Origin: Zoogloea oleivorans
GTDB lineage: Bacteria > Pseudomonadota > Gammaproteobacteria > Burkholderiales > Rhodocyclaceae
Direction: 5' to 3'
Assembly (NCBI RefSeq): GCF_008107625.1
Contig: NZ_SDKK01000027.1
Coordinates: 28,925-67,570 of the forward strand
Length of the DNA stretch: 38,646 nucleotides
Part shown: in pieces, positions 25,685-33,919 of the stretch
Layout of the letters: every line of letters begins with the position of its first letter
Numbering within the stretch: position 1 is the first letter of the stretch
Position numbers and translations under genes: made by a program
Notes under the pieces: generated by a model
The model's input: the letters and a program-made list of their open reading frames with translations, nothing else
What the model was told of the DNA's origin: nothing
Databases searched by the model: none

Positions 25685-26710
25685 CTAGCGGACGAAGCGC
25701 ACTGGCGTTTCTCCGGCAATCGCGCGGGCGCGCAGTTGGCCGCAGCCGCCGTCCACGTCCTGTCCGGCCGAGTTGCGCAGCTTGGTGAGGATGCCGCGCT
25801 GGTGCAGGCTGCGGGCGATGGCGGTGGCCTTCTCCCACGCCGGGCGGCGGTAGGGCAGGTCGGGGATGGTGTTGTACGGGATCATGTTCATCAGTGCGTA
25901 CTTGCCCTTGAGCAGGCGCACGATGCCGTCCAGTTCTTCGTCGCTGTCGTTGATGCCTTCGATCAGCGTCCATTGGTACTGGATCGGGTAGCCGGTGGCG
26001 CGGGCGTAGGTTTCGCCCAGTTCCACCAGTTCGTCCGGGTCGATGCGCGGCGCCTTGGGCAGCAGCTCGGCGCGCAGGTCGGCGCGGCTGGTGTGCAGCG
26101 ACAGGGCCAGCGCCGGCTTCACGACAAGTTCGGGCAGGCGCTCGAAAACCCGGCGGTCGCCCACCGTCGAGAACACCAGGTTCTTGTGGCCGATGCCGCC
26201 CTCGGTGCCGAGTAGCTGGATGGCTTCGAGCACGTTATCGAGATTGTGGGCCGGCTCGCCCATGCCCATGAAGACCACCTTCTTCACATGCCGCCGGGCC
26301 CGTGCCAGCACCACCTGGGCGACGATCTCGGCGCTGCCCACCTGGCGCAGCAGCCCGTCGCGGCCGGTCATGCAGAACACGCACCCCACCGCACAGCCCA
26401 CCTGGCTCGACACGCACAGCCCGTCGCGCGGCAGCAGCACGCTTTCCACCGTCTGGCCGTCGCCCAGCGCTACAAGCAGGCGCGCCGAACCGTCTTCGCC
26501 CGGATGTTCCGAGCGCACCTGGGCGAGCCCGGCGAGTTCGGCGCTGAGGGCTGGCAGGGCTTCGAGTACGGCCTGCGGCAGGGCCGGGCCACGCCGGGTC
26601 GGGCCTGCGTCGAGAGGCTGGGAATGGGTCCACGCGCGCAGCATGCGCTGGATGTGGACCGGCTTGGCGCCCAGCTCGGCGAGGCGCTGGCGGATGTGTT
26701 CGATTCGCAT
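25685..26710 (-). CDS. RlmN-family radical SAM RNA methyltransferase
   Basis: 341 residues, shorter than typical RlmN (about 370-385) because the N-terminal RNA-recognition part is reduced. The radical SAM cysteines are C106, C110 and C113 in SSQVGCAVGCVFCMTG. The glycine-rich MGMGEPAHN and the C-terminal GQDVDGGCGQL, whose Cys corresponds to the methylated-adduct cysteine of RlmN, are conserved, so a C2/C8-adenosine methylation chemistry of the RlmN/Cfr type is expected. Because of the short N-terminus, and the absence of the usual ndk/ispG neighbours, it may be a paralogue acting on another RNA rather than the housekeeping 23S A2503 enzyme. Confidence 0.85.
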   Translation of the reverse strand: MRIEHIRQRLAELGAKPVHIQRMLRAWTHSQPLDAGPTRRGPALPQAVLEALPALSAELAGLAQVRSEHPGEDGSARLLVALGDGQTVESVLLPRDGLCVSSQVGCAVGCVFCMTGRDGLLRQVGSAEIVAQVVLARARRHVKKVVFMGMGEPAHNLDNVLEAIQLLGTEGGIGHKNLVFSTVGDRRVFERLPELVVKPALALSLHTSRADLRAELLPKAPRIDPDELVELGETYARATGYPIQYQWTLIEGINDSDEELDGIVRLLKGKYALMNMIPYNTIPDLPYRRPAWEKATAIARSLHQRGILTKLRNSAGQDVDGGCGQLRARAIAGETPVRFVR

Positions 26711-26844
26711 GAGGGGGCGAATGATAGGCTTTTTCTTGAGGCTTTTCAGGGGTTTGGCGTGATTTTGGCGCTACCCCTATTCCCTTGTCGGGCGGAAGCC
26801 CGTATATCGACTCCTCCCAATCCCGCTGCACACAGGAGAACTCC

Positions 26845-27348
26845 ATGAGCGACACCCCCCAGCAAGCCGCTGAATTCCACATCACCCGCAGCTTTGACGC
26901 TCCCCGCGACCAGGTCTGGGCCGCCTTCAGCGACGCTGCCCTGCTGACCCGCTGGTTCGGCCCGGCCGGCTTCCCCGTGCGCGTTGCCAGCCTGGATTTC
27001 CGGCCCGAAGGCGTGTTCCATTACGCCATCGAACTGCCCGGCGGCTTTGCCATGTGGGGCAAGTTCCGCTACCTCGAAATCACCGCGCCGGAGCGCATCG
27101 TTTCCATCAACAGCTTCTCGGATGAGGAAGGCAACGTGACCCGCAACCCGATGAGCGAGAGCTGGCCGCTGGAGCTGCACAACACCATGACCCTGGTGGA
27201 AGAGGGCGGCAAGACCATCCTGACCCAGCGCTCGGTGGCCCACAATGCGACGGCGGAAGAACAGCTGGCCTTCGCCGCCGGCATCGATGCGCTGACCGCC
27301 GGCTTTGGTGGCATGTTCGACCAGCTCGCCGCCACGCTGGCAGCGTAA
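26845..27348 (+). CDS. SRPBCC (AHSA1/START-like) domain protein
   Basis: 167 residues, ATG 26845 preceded by AGGAGA. It has the AHSA1 pattern: FHITRSFDAPRDQVWAAFSDAALLTRWFGPAG at the N-terminus, WGKFRYLEITAPERIVSI in the middle and a C-terminal helix ending GFGGMFDQLAATLA. The fold is a ligand-binding helix-grip pocket; members are often found with ArsR regulators, but none is here. Role unknown. Ends tail to tail with the chemotaxis receptor gene, 24 bases apart. Confidence 0.92.
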   Translation: MSDTPQQAAEFHITRSFDAPRDQVWAAFSDAALLTRWFGPAGFPVRVASLDFRPEGVFHYAIELPGGFAMWGKFRYLEITAPERIVSINSFSDEEGNVTRNPMSESWPLELHNTMTLVEEGGKTILTQRSVAHNATAEEQLAFAAGIDALTAGFGGMFDQLAATLAA

Positions 27349-27372
27349 GCCGCTTTTCACGGAGAAGTCCGG

Positions 27373-29514
27373 TCAGGCTGCGGCAAACTGGAACTGGCCC
27401 ATGGTCTGCTCCAGCTTGCCGGCGGCAAAACCGGTCTGTTCGGCGCTGCGCTTGGATTCCGAGGTGGCCTTGCGCATCGCTTCGACTGCCCCGGAAATGG
27501 TTTCGACCCGGTCTCCGTAGGCGTGGGTGGAGGCGGCGATCTGGCTGATGGTCACGAACAGCCGCTCCACCACCTCTTCGATTTCCCGCTTGTCGGTCGT
27601 GGCTGCCGTGGCCAGGCGCAAGCCGTCTTCCATCTCGAGCATGCCACTCTCCATTGAGCGCACGGCCTGTTCGGCCTGGCTCTGCACGCCGTCGATCATG
27701 CTGCGGATGTCTGCCGTGGCGCCGCGTGTCCGTTCTGCCAGCTTGCGTACCTCGTCGGCCACCACCGCGAAGCCGCGGCCGCTTTCGCCGGCGCGGGCGG
27801 CCTCGATGGCGGCATTGAGGGCCAGCAGGTTGGTCTGGTCGGCGATTTCACCGATCAGCACGACGATGCGGCCGATATCGAGGGTGCGCTGTTCCAGCTG
27901 GCGGATCGTCGCCGCCGAGAGGCTGACCGAGCGACGGATGCCCTGGCTCCGGGCCTCGACCAGGGAGAACTGGCTGCGCGCCTCCTCGCTGACCCGCTGC
28001 ACGACTTCGCGCATGGTTTCGGTATTGCTGGTGGCCGCGTCGATTTCCGTCAGCTGGAGGCGGATGCCGCCCAGGATGTCATCGACCGAATGCTGCATCT
28101 GGCTGGAAACCTTGTCCGCATGACCGTTCTTTTCCAGCATCGAGCGGTTGGTGTCGCCGATTTCGCTGGCGGTCTTGGCCACCTGCTGAATCGTCTGCTC
28201 CAGGTTGTCGATCAGGCTGTTGGTCCATTGCGCCAGCACGGTCGTCTCGTCGATCCGCTCGCTGGCGCGGGGCAGCCGGTGCGACAGCTTGCCGCCGCCT
28301 TCCGCCGTGGCGCGAAGGATGCGGGTGGCCTCGCGCAGGCGCTGGCTGATTGGCAGGCTGCCCAGGTGGTAGAACAGCAGGGCGCCGGCCAGTTGCATGG
28401 CGAGCCCCGTTCCAAGTGCGAGGCTGCCGTCGAGCCCTGCCAGTTGCGACAGCACTTCGGCGCTGCCCCAGCTTCCCACGGCCAGCAGCAGGTACATCCG
28501 CTGGATGCGGTAGGGGATGCTGCGGTAGCGGTAGACCTCCTCCAGGTCGGCCTCGCACATCATGCCCCAGGTGTCGGGCGAGCCCGGCAGGCGGAAGGTC
28601 GTGCCCTTGCCGATCACCGGAATGTGCCGGTAATCGGCATAGCCCGGATAGGTGACGAACAGGTTGTCGCCCTTGCGGATGGTTTCCCGTACGCCGGGGT
28701 GTAACTGCCCGGTTGCCGGGTCGTTGAAGACCAGTTCCAGCTCGGTGTGCTCGCGTACCCGGACTACGCCAAAGTCGGTGCGCACGCCGTCCTTCAGATT
28801 GTCTCCGCGGGTGAAAGTGGCATCCTCGAAGCGTGAACGGGACAGGGCGGTGCCGGGCTGGATGGCCGGGTTGATGACCGACTTGACCATGAACAGGTAG
28901 TTGTCGCCGGACTCGTGGAAGATGTGTCCGGCCTCCCGCTGGATCAGGTCGCCGAGGACATCGTTGGGCACCCGGCCGCACAGCACCCCGACAAGCGCAC
29001 CATCGACATGGATCGGCTGATGGAACATCAGGGTCACCGCATCGTGGAAGCGGGAGGTGGAGCGGGGCAGGCTGCTCGTTACCGGGTCCCGGTAGGGGCC
29101 GTACAGAAAGGGGGCCGTCAGGCTCGCCTGCAGGGCTGCCGGGTCCAGGGGCCGCTTGCCAACCTGGCTCCCGGCGGTGGATGCCAGCACCAGCCCGTGG
29201 GGATCCACCACGAACAATTCGGAAAAGTCTTCTGCGCGTTGCCGGCGCTGCTGCAAGACCCCTGCAGCGAGGCTTGGCCAGGTGCTGGCCAGCTCGCGGG
29301 AGAGGCCGTCCAGGTGGGCCCACTGCTGTTCGGCCCAGGTGATCAGGAGGCGTACCCGGGTCTGGGCAAAGGATTCGAAGGTCTGCTCAATGGCCGGGTA
29401 ACGGTGGCGATTGCGCGAGGTGGCCCAGCGCATGGCGAGCTTGCCGGTCTTGCCGAAGGACGGCAACCAGGCGCGTTCGGCCTGGCTGAGGGACATGTTC
29501 TGACTTTTGAGCAT
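27373..29514 (-). CDS. Methyl-accepting chemotaxis protein with large N-terminal sensor region
   Basis: 713 residues, ATG 29514 with AGGAG seven bases upstream. The cytoplasmic signalling hairpin is intact around residues 554-600 ([20 protein letters not shown], then [16 protein letters not shown]), which binds CheA/CheW. A Cache-like sensor spans about residues 60-325 ([33 protein letters not shown]). Hydrophobic segments are near residues 338-378, just before the coiled coil. I see no N-terminal membrane helix, unlike ordinary periplasmic-sensor receptors; a hydrophobic stretch is not obvious in residues 1-60. No C-terminal NWETF-type methylation tether is present. Ligand unknown. Confidence 0.92.
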   Translation of the reverse strand: MLKSQNMSLSQAERAWLPSFGKTGKLAMRWATSRNRHRYPAIEQTFESFAQTRVRLLITWAEQQWAHLDGLSRELASTWPSLAAGVLQQRRQRAEDFSELFVVDPHGLVLASTAGSQVGKRPLDPAALQASLTAPFLYGPYRDPVTSSLPRSTSRFHDAVTLMFHQPIHVDGALVGVLCGRVPNDVLGDLIQREAGHIFHESGDNYLFMVKSVINPAIQPGTALSRSRFEDATFTRGDNLKDGVRTDFGVVRVREHTELELVFNDPATGQLHPGVRETIRKGDNLFVTYPGYADYRHIPVIGKGTTFRLPGSPDTWGMMCEADLEEVYRYRSIPYRIQRMYLLLAVGSWGSAEVLSQLAGLDGSLALGTGLAMQLAGALLFYHLGSLPISQRLREATRILRATAEGGGKLSHRLPRASERIDETTVLAQWTNSLIDNLEQTIQQVAKTASEIGDTNRSMLEKNGHADKVSSQMQHSVDDILGGIRLQLTEIDAATSNTETMREVVQRVSEEARSQFSLVEARSQGIRRSVSLSAATIRQLEQRTLDIGRIVVLIGEIADQTNLLALNAAIEAARAGESGRGFAVVADEVRKLAERTRGATADIRSMIDGVQSQAEQAVRSMESGMLEMEDGLRLATAATTDKREIEEVVERLFVTISQIAASTHAYGDRVETISGAVEAMRKATSESKRSAEQTGFAAGKLEQTMGQFQFAAA

Positions 29515-29675
29515 TGCGGACTCCTGCTGCGAAATTGGCAGGATCGAATAGCAAGAGCCGCGCCCGCAGTGCCAAACGCAAAACAGGCGTACGTGTCGGT
29601 ATTTTTAAATCAAATACTTGTACCTGTATATAAGCATATATAGCGAAAGGCGTACCCGGATGGCGCCTTTGTCGC

Positions 29676-29696
29676 GATGCACCAATTGCGTGCATC
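29676..29696. repeat. 7-bp inverted repeat upstream of arfB
   Basis: GATGCAC-CAATTGC-GTGCATC is a perfect seven-pair stem in the 246-base gap between the divergent chemotaxis-receptor and arfB genes. The rest of the gap is AT-rich near 29600-29650 and probably holds promoters, but I could not define boxes with confidence. Confidence 0.4.
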
Positions 29697-29760
29697 CGGC
29701 TTGCCGCGGGAAGGCTTTCCGGCCGCCGGCGCGGAGGCTGCATGGAGTAAAGTTCGTCTG

Positions 29761-30162
29761 ATGCGCTCCCCTCACCTCATTCCCGAAGATGAAGTCGTGT
29801 TCACCGCCATCCGTGCCCAGGGGGCCGGCGGGCAGAACGTGAACAAGGTGTCGTCGGCGGTGCACCTGCGCTTCGACATTGCAGCCTCGTCGCTGCCGGA
29901 GCCGCTGAAGGAGCGCCTGCTCAAGCTGGGCGATCAGCGCATCAGCAAGGGCGGGGAGGTCATCATCAAGGCGCAGGAATTCCGCAGCCTCGAAAAAAAC
30001 CGTGGCGAGGCCCTGCGGCGCCTGCAGGAACTGGTGGACAGCGTGGCCCACGTGCCCAAGGCGCGCCGTCCGACCAAGCCGACCCGCGGCTCGGTGACGC
30101 GGCGCCTCGAGGGCAAGGCCCAGCGCAGTGCGATTAAAGCCGGCCGGGGGCGTGTCGAATAG
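29761..30162 (+). CDS. arfB: Alternative ribosome-rescue factor ArfB
   Basis: 133 residues; ATG 29761 chosen because upstream in-frame sequence is not conserved and the family starts just before the domain. The release-factor catalytic motif GGQ is at residues 23-25 (AQGAGGQNVNKVSSAVHLRFD), and the C-terminal tail (KARRPTKPTRGSVTRRLEGKAQRSAIKAGR) is the basic extension that enters the empty mRNA channel of stalled ribosomes. ArfB hydrolyses peptidyl-tRNA on ribosomes that have run off the end of an mRNA. Confidence 0.95.
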   Translation: MRSPHLIPEDEVVFTAIRAQGAGGQNVNKVSSAVHLRFDIAASSLPEPLKERLLKLGDQRISKGGEVIIKAQEFRSLEKNRGEALRRLQELVDSVAHVPKARRPTKPTRGSVTRRLEGKAQRSAIKAGRGRVE

Positions 30163-30302
30163 GCCGCCGATGCGGGATAATGGCGGCCTGACGCTTCACC
30201 CCCGCGCGCGCTCCTCACCCATTTTTCCTTTCCCCGCGACTGTTCCGTCGCCCTTGCGGCCACGCCGGGCTCCCCATTTACGCCGCACCCAGCAGGAAAC
30301 CC

Positions 30303-32036
30303 ATGCACACAGAAAGCTTCATCGTCGGCAAGGACGCCTCCCTCGAACACGCCATCAGCACCCTGCAGGGCAAGCTCGAAGCCCTCGGCTTCCACGTGGA
30401 GGAGCATTCCTGGCTCAACCCGGTCGATGGCGTTTGGTCGGTGTACCTGCGTGACAGCGACTGTCCGCTGATGTTCACCAACGGCATGGGCGCCACCAAG
30501 CTGGCCGCCCGGGCCAGTGCGCTGGGCGAGTTCTTCGAGCGCCTGGCGTGCAACGACTTCTGGAACCACTACTACCTCGGCCAGCAGTACGCCGAAGGCG
30601 CCGCCGGCCGCAGCTTCGTGCACTACCCGCAGGAGCAGTGGTTCGAGCTCGACGAGGAAGACGAAAGCGGCGCCTGGCCGGAAGGTTTGCTGACCGCCGA
30701 GCTGCAGACGTTCTACAACCCCAACGGCACGATTCCCGCCTACAGCCTGGTGGACTTCAACTCCGGCAACTTCGAGCGCGGCATCTGCGCGATTCCCTGC
30801 GTGCGCCAGCGCGACAATGCCGTGGTGCATTTTCCGGTCAACATCATCGCCAACCTGTATGTCAGCAACGGCATGGCGGCGGGCAACACGCCGGCCGAAG
30901 CGCGCACCCAGGCCCTGTCGGAAATCTTCGAGCGCCACATCAAGTTCCGCATCATCAGCGAAGGTCTGTGCCTGCCCGATGTACCAGAAGAAGTCATCGC
31001 CCGTTACCCGAACATCGCCGCCGGCATTGCCGGCCTGCGTGCAGCGGGTTTCGGCATCCTGATCAAGGACGCCTCCCTCGGCGGCACGTACCCGGTGATC
31101 AACGTCACCCTGCTGCATCCGCAAGACCAGGGCTGCATCTCCAGCTTCGGCGCCCATCCGCGTTTCGAGATCGCCCTTGAGCGCGCCCTCACCGAACTCC
31201 TGCAAGGCCGCGCCCTCGACGCGCTGGCGGGCTTCCCGGAGGCTGGTTTCGACCTTGAAGAAATCGCCAGCGTGCCGAATATCGAGATGCACTTTGCAGA
31301 CTCCAGCGGCATCGTCAGCTGGAACTTCCTCGGCAGCGAGCACGACTTCGCCTTCTGCGACTGGAACTTCAGCACCACCACCGCCGAGGACTGCGCCTGG
31401 TTGATGGGCGCCATCCACGCCATGGACTGCGACATCTACGTGGCCGACTTCAGCCACCTGGGCGTCTACGCCTGCCGCATCATCGTCCCCGGCATGTCCG
31501 AGATCTACCCGGTCGACGAGCTGGAGTTCGAGAACAACAGCGTCGCCAACGGCATCCGCGAAGCCATCCTGTTCCTGTCCGACCTGGACGACGAGGAATG
31601 CACCGACCTGCTCGAAACCCTCAATGAAAGCGGCCTCGCCGACGAGCGCCCGGTGGCGCCGCTGATCGGCCTGGCCCCCGGCGACGATCCATTCTGGAAG
31701 GATCTGCGCGTCGGCGAACTGAAAACCCTGCTGGCCCTGGCCGCCGGCGACGACGACGCGGTGGTGGAAGGCTGCGAATGGATTCGCGACTTCGAGCAGA
31801 TCGACCCCGAGCGCCGCACGGTGTACAACTGCATCGAATGCCTCACCAAGCTCAATGGCGACATCGGCTTTGCACCGGCCCTCAACAGCCTCTACGGTGC
31901 CGAAACCGTAGCCACCGCGATTGCCCTGCTGGACGGCGAATTGCGCTTCTTCGGCCAACCCTCGCCAGGCCTCAGCCTCGAAGGCTGCGACATGCACCAG
32001 CGCCTGCTCACCGCTTACGGAAAACTGCACGCATGA
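30303..32036 (+). CDS. ycaO: YcaO, ribosomal protein S12 methylthiotransferase accessory factor
   Basis: 577 residues, close to the 586 of E. coli YcaO, ATG 30303 with AGGAAA upstream. The N-terminus FIVGKDASLEHAISTLQGKLEALGFHVEE and the ATP-binding YcaO core (ATKLAARASALGEFFERLACN near residue 65; ARTQALSEIFERHIKFRI near 205) match the full-length, non-azoline YcaO group. E. coli YcaO assists RimO in beta-methylthiolation of S12. The C-terminal third is an acidic helical extension of this group. The RIO kinase gene begins in its stop codon (ATGA), so the two proteins are translationally coupled. No precursor-peptide gene is near, arguing against a thiazole/oxazole peptide pathway. Confidence 0.95.
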   Translation: MHTESFIVGKDASLEHAISTLQGKLEALGFHVEEHSWLNPVDGVWSVYLRDSDCPLMFTNGMGATKLAARASALGEFFERLACNDFWNHYYLGQQYAEGAAGRSFVHYPQEQWFELDEEDESGAWPEGLLTAELQTFYNPNGTIPAYSLVDFNSGNFERGICAIPCVRQRDNAVVHFPVNIIANLYVSNGMAAGNTPAEARTQALSEIFERHIKFRIISEGLCLPDVPEEVIARYPNIAAGIAGLRAAGFGILIKDASLGGTYPVINVTLLHPQDQGCISSFGAHPRFEIALERALTELLQGRALDALAGFPEAGFDLEEIASVPNIEMHFADSSGIVSWNFLGSEHDFAFCDWNFSTTTAEDCAWLMGAIHAMDCDIYVADFSHLGVYACRIIVPGMSEIYPVDELEFENNSVANGIREAILFLSDLDDEECTDLLETLNESGLADERPVAPLIGLAPGDDPFWKDLRVGELKTLLALAAGDDDAVVEGCEWIRDFEQIDPERRTVYNCIECLTKLNGDIGFAPALNSLYGAETVATAIALLDGELRFFGQPSPGLSLEGCDMHQRLLTAYGKLHA

Positions 32037-32914
32037 AAACACCCAGCCGAATCGAACCGCTGGTCACCGACGGGCTGGTGGACAGCGTCCTGCGCCAGCT
32101 CATGAGCGGCAAGGAAGCCATGGTTTATGTGGTCCAGTGCGGCGACGAAATCCGCTGCGCCAAGGTGTACAAGGAGGCCAACAAACGGGGCTTCCACACC
32201 GCGGTGGACTACACCGAAGGCCGCAAGGTGAAGAACAGCCGCCAGGCCCGCGCCATGGCCAAGCGTTCGCGCTACGGCCGCCAGGAGCAGGAGTCGGCCT
32301 GGCAGCACGCCGAGGTGGACGCCCTGCGGCGCCTCGCCGCGGCCGGTGTGCGCGTGCCGACGCCCTACAACTTCCATGAAGGCGTGCTGCTGATGGAACT
32401 GGTGGCCGACGCCGACGGCGAACCGGCGCCGCGCCTCAACGACCTGTCCCTGACCGAAGAAGAGGCGATCAAGTATCACGCCATGCTGATTCGTCAGGTG
32501 GTGTACATGCTGTGCGCCGGCATCGTGCACGGCGATCTGTCCGAGTACAACGTGCTGGTGGACAGCAACGGGCCGGTCATCATCGACCTGCCGCAGGCCG
32601 TGGATGCCGCCGCCAACAACAACGCCCAGCGCATGCTCGAGCGCGACGTGGACAACCTGGCCGACTACTTTGGCCAGTTCGCCCCGGCGCTGCTGCAGAC
32701 CCGTTACGGCCCGGAAATCTGGGCCCTCTACGAGAACGGCGCGCTCCACCCGGAGAGCGAACTCACCGGCATTTTCGCGGAGACCGAAGTCGCCGTGAAC
32801 CTCGACGAAGTGATGGAAGTCATCGACGCCGCCCAGCACGAAGAGGACGTCCGCCAGGCCGGCCGGGCCCTCGCCGCGGCGGCCGAGCGGCCGGCCGACG
32901 AGGACGAGATTTAG
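32033..32914 (+). CDS. RIO-family serine protein kinase
   Basis: 293 residues, overlapping ycaO by four bases. It has the short RIO kinase fold: the glycine-poor nucleotide loop SGKEAMVYVVQCGD, catalytic Lys in CAKVYKEANKR, the long disordered-loop region after it, catalytic loop IVHGDLSEYNVLV, and metal-binding Asp in VIIDLPQAVDAA. Bacterial RIO kinases of this type (for example PA4780-like in Pseudomonas) are uncharacterised; archaeal and eukaryotic relatives act in small-subunit ribosome maturation. Pairing with YcaO, which works on ribosomal protein S12, suggests a shared small-subunit role, which is inference. Its end overlaps the lipocalin stop by four bases, tail to tail. Confidence 0.93.
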   Translation: MKTPSRIEPLVTDGLVDSVLRQLMSGKEAMVYVVQCGDEIRCAKVYKEANKRGFHTAVDYTEGRKVKNSRQARAMAKRSRYGRQEQESAWQHAEVDALRRLAAAGVRVPTPYNFHEGVLLMELVADADGEPAPRLNDLSLTEEEAIKYHAMLIRQVVYMLCAGIVHGDLSEYNVLVDSNGPVIIDLPQAVDAAANNNAQRMLERDVDNLADYFGQFAPALLQTRYGPEIWALYENGALHPESELTGIFAETEVAVNLDEVMEVIDAAQHEEDVRQAGRALAAAAERPADEDEI

Positions 32915-33450
32915 TCCTGCGGAGAGACCTGCAGTTTCTGCAGGTCGAAACCCTTGCCAGCCAGCCGGCCGAGGAGCGCCTCGTAGGCCTGCGGGTCGAC
33001 CTTTGGCGTGCGTGACAGCACCCACAGGTATTCCCGGGTCGGCTCGCCGACGGCGACCAGCTGGTACTTCTCGTCCAGGTCGAGCACCCAGTAATCGCCC
33101 CACACGGCCGGAATGAAGGACAGCCAGGCCGGCGCGAAGCGTACTTCCAGCTTCGGCGAGGTGGCGGGTCCGATCTGGCGGGCCGTGCCCGTTGCCGAAT
33201 CCATCTCGCCGCTGGCCAGCCGGCAGCGGTTGATGACCTGTACCGTCCCGTCGCCTTTCAGGCTGTAGTCTGCCCGCGAGGCGCCGGCGCATTTCTTCTG
33301 GAACCAGTTGGGATGGCGGGCGATTTCGTACCAGGTGCCCATGTAGCGGGGTACATCCAGTGACGGGATGGTGGTCAGCGGGGTGATGTCGGTGGCCACG
33401 GCATTGAGGGTGGCCAGACTCAGGAGGGCGGCGGGGAGCATGGCTTTCAT
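32911..33450 (-). CDS. Lipocalin (Blc-like), periplasmic
   Basis: 179 residues from ATG 33450, with AAGGAAC upstream; a longer frame adds unconserved sequence. A signal peptide ends near residue 20 (ATLNAVA). The lipocalin signature GTWYEIARHPNWFQKKC (the GxW motif) and a second motif VWGDYWVLDLDEKYQLVAVGEPTREYLWVLSRTP are clear. E. coli Blc is an outer-membrane lipoprotein, but this copy has no lipobox cysteine, so it should be soluble and periplasmic. Family members bind fatty acids or lysophospholipids. Confidence 0.94.
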   Translation of the reverse strand: MKAMLPAALLSLATLNAVATDITPLTTIPSLDVPRYMGTWYEIARHPNWFQKKCAGASRADYSLKGDGTVQVINRCRLASGEMDSATGTARQIGPATSPKLEVRFAPAWLSFIPAVWGDYWVLDLDEKYQLVAVGEPTREYLWVLSRTPKVDPQAYEALLGRLAGKGFDLQKLQVSPQD

Positions 33451-33705
33451 GAAGTTCCTTGGTAGTGGGCTGAGGGGAAATACGACAACTCTGTTCCTCT
33501 GAGCGGCACGAGGGCGCGGAGTTCGCATGCGCGGGCGCCGCCGCCCAGTCACCCAGCCATCACCTCGCCGGAGATTTGCCGTCGTCAACGACATAGCCGG
33601 CCACTCGGGGAGTCTCCGTCGGCTCCCTAGCGAGGTGGCACAAGTGGCTCAGTTGGCGCTCCCAGAAAGCCGGGCTCGACTAGCCGACCTTCCGCGCCTG
33701 CTGAA

Positions 33706-33738
33706 GATCCGGATGTGTCAATCGCGCACATCCGGATC
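33706..33738. repeat. Perfect 12-bp inverted repeat with 9-nt loop
   Basis: GATCCGGATGTG (33706-33717) and its exact reverse complement (33727-33738) flank TCAATCGCG. There is no T-run after either side. It lies about 30 bases before the composition change and might be an old element end, an operator or a terminator remnant. Confidence 0.8.
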
Positions 33739-33834
33739 CGTGGGGGCGAAAGCGATCAAACTAAATGCTACTACCTGAAATTCGTTAAAAACTCTATGAA
33801 CTATGTCATAAGTATTTTATAGACATTTTTGTAA

Positions 33835-33864
33835 TAGACTGTATGGGTAATCTTTTTGCATAAT
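33835..33864 (+). promoter_or_regulatory. Possible sigma-70 promoter for the glycosyltransferase gene
   Basis: TAGACT (33835-33840; four of six to TTGACA) and CATAAT (33859-33864; five of six to TATAAT) are separated by 18 bases, about 55 bases before the GTG start. The pattern is plausible, but AT-rich DNA yields such matches by chance. Confidence 0.35.
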
Positions 33865-33919
33865 TTTGCGTGCCTTGTCGTGCCGGCCGCAGTGACTACC
33901 CATAAGGTCATATCGAACC

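Larger units (their letters stand above)
33451..33919. other. Intergenic region marking the change to AT-rich accessory DNA
   Basis: No credible gene in this 469-base gap. The left two thirds are GC-rich and include the lipocalin leader and a 12-bp inverted repeat at 33706-33738. From about 33765 base composition switches abruptly to AT-rich, leading into the glycosyltransferase gene. A possible promoter lies at 33835-33864. Confidence 0.6.

Noticed and set aside
25221-25719. Repetitive frames over the tandem array (VGLKSDPQ-type repeats)
   Set aside because: They are simply translations of the REP sequence and lack ribosome-binding sites.
29515-29600. Sigma-54-like TGGCAC...TTGCT upstream of the chemotaxis receptor
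   Set aside because: The spacing between the two elements is 14 bases instead of 5, so it cannot be a functional -24/-12 promoter.
29934-32042. 702-codon minus-strand frame
   Set aside because: It lies antisense to ycaO and arfB, which have strong family motifs; its translation has no recognisable domain.
33451-33500. ECF-type GGAAC...CGTA promoter before the lipocalin gene
   Set aside because: The elements are only eight bases apart; ECF promoters need about 16-17.
33527-33778. 83-codon plus-strand frame in the gap after the lipocalin
   Set aside because: No ribosome-binding site, basic low-complexity start, and it runs across the 12-bp inverted repeat and the composition break.
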